Below are positions 60,345-64,000 of a stretch of 64,000 nt of DNA, in pieces. The notes beneath the pieces were generated by a model that was not told where the DNA came from, ran no database searches, and worked only from the letters and a program-made list of their open reading frames with translations. Source of the stretch: an uncultured Dokdonia sp. (GTDB lineage Bacteria; Bacteroidota; Bacteroidia; Flavobacteriales; Flavobacteriaceae). Both the position numbers and the translations under genes were made by a program. Numbering within the stretch: the first letter of the stretch is position 1; every line of letters starts with the position of its first letter. Location: NCBI GenBank assembly GCA_947503305.1, contig CANNDF010000002.1, positions 310,001-374,000 of the forward strand, in the 5' to 3' direction.

Positions 60345-60361
60345 ATATAAATACAAGAATC

Positions 60362-60811
60362 ATGAGTTTATCATCAAAAGTAATGACTGCAATGAAAGAG
60401 GCTATGAAAGCCAAAGATCAGAATGCATTAACATCATTACGTGCCGTAAAATCGGCGATATTGCTGGCACAGACTGCGTCAGGTGCCAAAGAAGAATTGA
60501 CAGAAGAACAAGAACTTAAATTGCTTCAAAAATTGGTAAAGCAACGTAGGGATAGTGCTGCAATTTTTGAAGAGCAATCCCGTCCAGATCTGGCAGAACC
60601 AGAACTTGCACAAGCCGAAGTTATTGCAGCTTTTTTACCAGAACAAATGAGCGAAGAAGCTATTACAGTAATTGTAGATGAGGTTATTGCAGCTATCGGT
60701 GCTTCAGGAATGAAGGATATGGGAAAAGTGATGGGACAAGTAAATGGGAAACTTGCAGGAAAGGCAGATGGAAAAACAATATCTGGTATTGTGAAAAGTA
60801 GACTGAGTTAA
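60362..60811 (+). CDS. GatB/YqeY domain protein
   Basis: 149 residues. SLSSKVMTAMKEAMKAKDQNALTSLRAVKSAI and the C-terminal GMKDMGKVMGQVNGKLAGKADGKTISGIVKSRL are typical of the YqeY family, related to the tRNA-binding tail domain of GatB. Proposed to bind tRNA, but its cellular role is unclear. Sits between ftsZ and tRNA-Arg. Confidence 0.92.
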   Translation: MSLSSKVMTAMKEAMKAKDQNALTSLRAVKSAILLAQTASGAKEELTEEQELKLLQKLVKQRRDSAAIFEEQSRPDLAEPELAQAEVIAAFLPEQMSEEAITVIVDEVIAAIGASGMKDMGKVMGQVNGKLAGKADGKTISGIVKSRLS

Positions 60812-60838
60812 CTTTAAACTACATAGAAGATATATAAT

Positions 60839-60912
60839 GGCCTCGTAGTTCAACTGGATAGAATATCAGATTTCGGCTCTGAGGGTTGGGGGTTCGAATC
60901 CCTTCGAGGTCA
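60839..60912 (+). tRNA. tRNA-Arg, anticodon TCG
   Basis: Acceptor GGCCTCG pairs with CGAGGTC (one G-U), discriminator A, no encoded CCA. Anticodon stem TCAGA/TCTGA encloses loop TTTCGGC, giving anticodon TCG (codon CGA and wobble). T-loop TTCGAAT with a GGGGG/CCCTT stem. 74 bases. Starts 27 bases after the YqeY-family gene. No tRNA 3'-end duplication is seen nearby. Confidence 0.93.
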
Positions 60913-60917
60913 CGAAT

Positions 60918-60979
60918 AAACACAAAATGCACACGTCAAATCAAGTTTACTTGAATTTGTAAGTGTGCATTTTGTGTTT
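60918..60979. repeat. Large hairpin directly after tRNA-Arg
   Basis: AAACACAAAATGCACAC (60918-60934) is perfectly complementary to GTGTGCATTTTGTGTTT (60963-60979), a 17-bp stem. The loop itself holds TCAAGT..ACTTGA. May act as tRNA transcript terminator or be part of a mobile element. Confidence 0.75.
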
Positions 60980-61005
60980 TCAAAGCGGCGCTTTGTGGGA
61001 TCACC
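60944..61005. repeat. 62-bp direct repeat, copy 1
   Basis: Matches 61045-61106 with one mismatch (A/G near the 3' end). Contains the right arm of the 17-bp hairpin and the near-palindrome CAAAGCG-G-CGCTTTG (60981-60995). Offset between copies is 101 bp. Confidence 0.85.
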
Positions 61006-61024
61006 GAGCGTAGCGAGGTAATCC
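60998..61024. repeat. Hairpin with GAGCGTAGCGA loop region
   Basis: GGAT (60998-61001) pairs with ATCC (61021-61024), ACC with GGT, and GC with GC around GTA, with a tandem G-A mismatch in CGAGC/GCGAGG. Third hairpin in a row after the tRNA, lying between the two repeat copies. Confidence 0.6.
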
Positions 61025-61044
61025 TATAGTAATTAATATATCTG

Positions 61045-61106
61045 AGTTTACTTGAATTTGTAAGTGTGCATTTTGTGTTTTCAAAGCGGCGCTTTGTGGG
61101 GTCACC
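61045..61106. repeat. 62-bp direct repeat, copy 2
   Basis: Second copy; includes CAAAGCG-G-CGCTTTG at 61082-61096. Its end at 61106 abuts the open frame of the gene remnant. Confidence 0.85.
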
Positions 61107-61269
61107 ATTAGGAAGAAAATTAAATTGGAGTACTCTTGAAATTGTAACCCATAATAAAACAGGCACGGGTAACAAACCTTTAGTAGATGAACAAACAAAA
61201 ACATTGATTAGATCTTATAACCAAAAGGATCAATCACTTTACGAACATGCTCTTGCTTTGAGAAAATAA
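61107..61269 (+). pseudogene. 3' remnant of a protein gene
   Basis: From 61107 a frame reads LGRKLNWSTLEIVTHNKTGTG, continues KPLVDEQTKTLIRSY and ends DQSLYEHALALRK before TAA. It looks like the natural C-terminus of a larger protein; the KPLVDEQTK...LYE pattern weakly recalls the ends of sulfotransferase-like proteins. In frame it runs back into repeat copy 2 (an ATG at 61066), which cannot be its original start. Most likely the 5' part was lost when the repeats arrived or recombined. Confidence 0.55.
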
Positions 61270-61328
61270 GCCATTTGCTTAAAATTTAGATATCAAAATG
61301 CTGAAGGTCAAATAAATAATCAATAACT

Positions 61329-62495
61329 CTAAAATGCTTCGGCAATAGTAAAGTAGAAATAATTAGAACTTTGCCCGAATCCATAGTCAAATCGCAGATT
61401 CAAATTCTCCGTTTTATCTAGTTTAAAACGTATCCCAGCTCCATAGTTAGGTCTAAAATTAGAAAGCTTAAAATTACTTACCGTATTTGCTACATCACCA
61501 GCGCCTACAAAAGCTACGGCACCCCATCGGGAGTCTCCAAATGATCTACGATATTCCATTTGACCAGCCATCAAATGCCTGTCGACATATCTGCCTTCTC
61601 TATAACCTCGCATAATTTCATTACCTCCTAATAATGCCAATTCATTAAACGGAACATCACCACTTGAAAAACTCCCAAGTAGCTGAAAACCTAAAATATC
61701 TTGTCCACTTTCTGATAATCCAAGGAAATGACGAACATCAAAACGTGTTAACTCAAAAGAATGTGTTCCTCCCAATGCTTTCCCATATACGCCATAGGTG
61801 GCTTCTATATACCAACCATTTTCTGCATTAAGTATGTTATTCCTACTATCATATAAGATAGCTGCTTCAACCCCTGAGGAAGTACTTCCATTAAACCCTG
61901 TGATATTATCTGGACCAACTGCGATGGCATCTTCTTCTTCAAATGCTACATTCGAAATCGTATTGTAACGTATACCAGCTCCTATAAAAAGGTATCTCGC
62001 AAACATCTGCTTTAAAAAAATAGGCTCAAATAAAAATTGATAGTAATTATACTCAAGTTCGTTTTCTTTAGGACTATCACGTCCTATCCCATAAAATAAA
62101 CGCGGATAGTTTTGAAATAACAAATTACCCTCTATTACCCATTTTTCTTGATTTGTAAATACCTCGAAACCAGAATAAAATATAAACTGATTATTGAGTG
62201 TATATCGTACAGACATAGGAATATTAGAAGCTCTTGTCTCTTCACCACTACCATTAAATTTAAAAAGATATTTAGCTCCAGTTCCTATAGCTAGGTTTGT
62301 TTCTGGGCTATAAGTCATCACTGGTGCTGCAATAAACTTTTGTAAATACAGTGTCGAATCTTTCTGATGTGCCTTTTTATTAGGGTAAAAAGTGAAGAAC
62401 TCTGCTATTTTTTCCAAATTTTGACCTTGTACCCATTGAAAATTAAAAATAATTAGAGCAAATAGAATAACGTTTCTTATACTGATTAACTTCAT
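61329..62495 (-). CDS. Omp85/BamA-like outer membrane barrel protein
   Basis: 388 residues. Signal peptide MKLISIRNVILFALIIFNFQWVQG, then mainly the C-terminal surface-antigen barrel domain; POTRA domains are not evident in the short N-terminus. The Omp85 lid-loop motif is visible in GGNEIMRGYREGRYVDRHLM, and the last residue is Phe as in barrel proteins. Likely inserted by BAM; may act in lipid or protein handling like patatin-linked Omp85 proteins, but no passenger domain is fused. Confidence 0.82.
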   Translation of the reverse strand: MKLISIRNVILFALIIFNFQWVQGQNLEKIAEFFTFYPNKKAHQKDSTLYLQKFIAAPVMTYSPETNLAIGTGAKYLFKFNGSGEETRASNIPMSVRYTLNNQFIFYSGFEVFTNQEKWVIEGNLLFQNYPRLFYGIGRDSPKENELEYNYYQFLFEPIFLKQMFARYLFIGAGIRYNTISNVAFEEEDAIAVGPDNITGFNGSTSSGVEAAILYDSRNNILNAENGWYIEATYGVYGKALGGTHSFELTRFDVRHFLGLSESGQDILGFQLLGSFSSGDVPFNELALLGGNEIMRGYREGRYVDRHLMAGQMEYRRSFGDSRWGAVAFVGAGDVANTVSNFKLSNFRPNYGAGIRFKLDKTENLNLRFDYGFGQSSNYFYFTIAEAF

Positions 62496-62661
62496 TATAG
62501 ATTAGATATTGGTACTGCAAGTTTAACATCTTTTTCATTTAGAATATGACTAAATGGTAAATTTTAACTTATAGTAAAGTCTTTTTAAGCCCATTTACAT
62601 GGTGTGTAAAACGTAAGTCTATTTTTTTTATTAAATTGATTAGAATTTAAATCAAAACATT

Positions 62662-62742
62662 ATGGGTGTAGGAGCAATTTTTTTCGGGAGTCTAGCAATT
62701 TGCTTAGTACTAGGTATTATAGCAATGATTCAAGGAGAATAA
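62662..62742 (+). CDS. Putative 26-residue membrane peptide
   Basis: ATG at 62662 followed by 25 codons and TAA; the product is MGVGAIFFGSLAICLVLGII plus AMIQGE, one hydrophobic helix with a glycine-rich start and acidic end. It sits alone in a 465-bp gap between two minus-strand genes, 166 bases upstream of the start of the Omp85 gene. No homologue recalled. It could be a small membrane protein or a chance ORF. Confidence 0.35.
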   Translation: MGVGAIFFGSLAICLVLGIIAMIQGE

Positions 62743-62960
62743 TTCAATAATCATTAAAATAAAAACTATAAAATCAACTCATTTTAACGCGTTAAGCAAC
62801 TACGAATTACCAAAATCTTCTATAAGTATTCAAGGCAGAAGAGGTACTCTTACTGTTCTGGATACCGATATGAAATCTATTGTAAAACAAGATTAACTTA
62901 TTATTTTAAAGTCCATTTCTACTACAGAAATAGACTTTTATAATATATAGCTTTTTGCAA
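62743..62960. other. Gap with open frame lacking a start and a hairpin
   Basis: Plus strand has a frame from about 62728 to 62896 (SNYELPKSSISIQG, RRGTLTVLDTDMKSIVKQD, TAA) with protein-like composition but no ATG before the last nine codons. It may be a remnant or use a rare start. An inverted repeat AAAGTC-ATTTCT..AGAAAT-GACTTT (62908-62939, one mismatch) precedes the stop of the minus-strand gene and could terminate it. Confidence 0.35.
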
Positions 62961-64000
62961 TTACTTAATCCCTAAAGCCTTTTCAAGGTATAGCAATCCT
63001 TCATTATTATTTACTTTTAAACCCGTATTGATAAATTTCATCATATCATTGTAGGCTTTAAAACTTTTGTCCTTCCCATAATTCTTAGGTATAGTAGCTG
63101 CTTCTGGATACACACATGTAAATGCATGAAGAGTACCTTTGGATCCTGATTTGATACCAAAACTAGTATTGTCTGTAGTCGTTACAGAGTACTTAGTATA
63201 AATTAATTTTGGAAGATCTATATATTTACTTTGCTTGTCTTTTTCTGTTTGAAAACTCCAGGTGATTGGAGTTTCAATTGTTTTACTTTCAAAAATTTGG
63301 AGTTCAGGCACATTAATACAAGCTCCACTACAATTACATCCCGAACAAAAATTATTACCTTGACATAGTCCGTAACCAAATAACATTGCTATATCATTAC
63401 CAACGGCTGTATTATGGTTTCCAGAGAGAAAAGGTTGTTCTTGAACATTGTCAAATGCTACAATATTAAACTCATTATCTTTACTATTCAACTGTAAAAA
63501 ACTCACTAATTGTGCAACCCCCGAGTTATCTACAGCACCTCCATCTGCAAGTCTAACCATTATACTATCACGAAGATGATCTATTGTCATTTCATATGGA
63601 CTTTTAAAAGTAACTGTTGAATTTGCAAAGCTAAATGCCGGAGCTAGATTCTGTGCTTCATAAGACGCTTCCCAATATCCAGATATATTATCACTTGCTG
63701 CAAAGCCAAGAGCTGCACTAGAAGCAGCGGCTGCATGTATTACTTGTACATTATCGTTTTTTAATGGGTTTTGAAAATGATTATTTCTTTCCTTCCAGCC
63801 AGATTTAAAATTGTTAGTGTAGCCTATTTTAAATTTCAATTTATCAACACCTGTCCCTGCAGCAGGGAGAAATGGCGGAGTCTTTATATTTAAATTTTTG
63901 CTTTTACCGATACTGGAAAAGGTTACAGGAGTAACATTTGTAGTTACCCCATTATCACATGTAGATTGATTATATCCATTTAGTTTAGGCTTTGATGAAA
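62961..64000 (-). CDS. Patatin/phospholipase-like protein, truncated by window edge
   Basis: At least 346 residues. The frame stays open from 63998, so the true start is outside; the TTG at 63839 is not a start. VIHAAAASSAALGFAAS and ADGGAVDNSGVAQLVSFL resemble the C-terminal part of a patatin or cPLA2 acyl hydrolase, in which Asp of a DGG motif pairs with an upstream GxSxG Ser (not in window). A Cys-rich insert (LCQGNNFCSGCNCSGACIN) is unusual and could bind metal. Class assignment is tentative. Confidence 0.5.
   Translation of the reverse strand, partial: SSKPKLNGYNQSTCDNGVTTNVTPVTFSSIGKSKNLNIKTPPFLPAAGTGVDKLKFKIGYTNNFKSGWKERNNHFQNPLKNDNVQVIHAAAASSAALGFAASDNISGYWEASYEAQNLAPAFSFANSTVTFKSPYEMTIDHLRDSIMVRLADGGAVDNSGVAQLVSFLQLNSKDNEFNIVAFDNVQEQPFLSGNHNTAVGNDIAMLFGYGLCQGNNFCSGCNCSGACINVPELQIFESKTIETPITWSFQTEKDKQSKYIDLPKLIYTKYSVTTTDNTSFGIKSGSKGTLHAFTCVYPEAATIPKNYGKDKSFKAYNDMMKFINTGLKVNNNEGLLYLEKALGIK

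Noticed and set aside
60936-61204. Two overlapping minus-strand frames in the repeat region after tRNA-Arg
   Set aside because: They translate both 62-bp repeat copies (the peptide string recurs) and have no plausible start context.
60839-61269. tRNA-Arg as attachment site of an integrated island
   Set aside because: No direct repeat of the tRNA 3' end and no integrase in the following 3 kb; the repeat there is unrelated to the tRNA sequence.

Overview
The window is about 35% GC, A/T-rich between genes, and almost entirely coding. It looks like the chromosome of a gliding-type marine member of the Flavobacteriaceae (Bacteroidota). The reasons are: GldB and GldC; a secreted subtilase with a C-terminal sorting domain typical of type IX secretion; -7 elements of the Bacteroidota type (TAnnTTTG); few Shine-Dalgarno sequences; a dcw cluster without murF or ddl; and secreted or lipoprotein families typical of the group. 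A closer assignment (for example Dokdonia-like) would be a guess.

Layout. (1) 1-15935: the end of the str operon (fusA, cut by the left edge, and rpsJ), then the S10, spc and alpha ribosomal protein operons in standard order, from rplC to rplQ, with secY, infA and rpoA. (2) 16074-22227: two tandem paralogous secreted proteins of unknown function, then carA, eno and gltA, each with a clear intrinsic terminator. A structured, gene-free 680-bp stretch between eno and gltA probably encodes one or two small RNAs. (3) 22483-31725: an amidinotransferase-fold enzyme, then a minus-strand block: purT, a T9SS-type subtilase, a DUF885 lipoprotein, an unknown lipoprotein, an aspartate aminotransferase and a fatty acid desaturase. 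(4) 31906-40641: rsmG; an ECF sigma factor with a membrane partner and an outer-membrane protein; dnaG; an orphan response regulator that lacks the phosphoacceptor Asp; nadE; gldB-gldC; and a small conserved unknown. (5) 40964-44302: two secreted surface proteins, the GTPase YihA/YsxC and an alpha/beta hydrolase. (6) 44610-60254: the complete division and cell wall cluster mraZ-rsmH-ftsL-ftsI-murE-mraY-murD-ftsW-murG-murC-ftsQ-ftsA-ftsZ, tightly packed and mostly overlapping. (7) 60362-64000: a YqeY-like protein, tRNA-Arg(TCG), a cluster of hairpins and a 62-bp direct repeat next to a gene remnant, an Omp85-type outer-membrane protein, a 26-codon membrane peptide and a patatin-like protein cut by the right edge.

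The most striking unexplained signal is a dispersed palindrome with core GCTTTCGCGAAAGC (best form TACGCTTTCGCGAAAGCGTA). There are eight exact and six near-exact copies in 64 kb. They lie in 5' leaders, in the gaps of essential operons and, in two different reading frames, inside five protein genes. Other points of interest are a candidate S4 leader RNA upstream of rpsD, a possible attenuator between rpsJ and rplC, twin terminator modules with a shared 5' motif upstream of gltA, and the repeat and remnant cluster downstream of tRNA-Arg. I saw no CRISPR array, integrase, transposase, restriction system or recognisable defence system.
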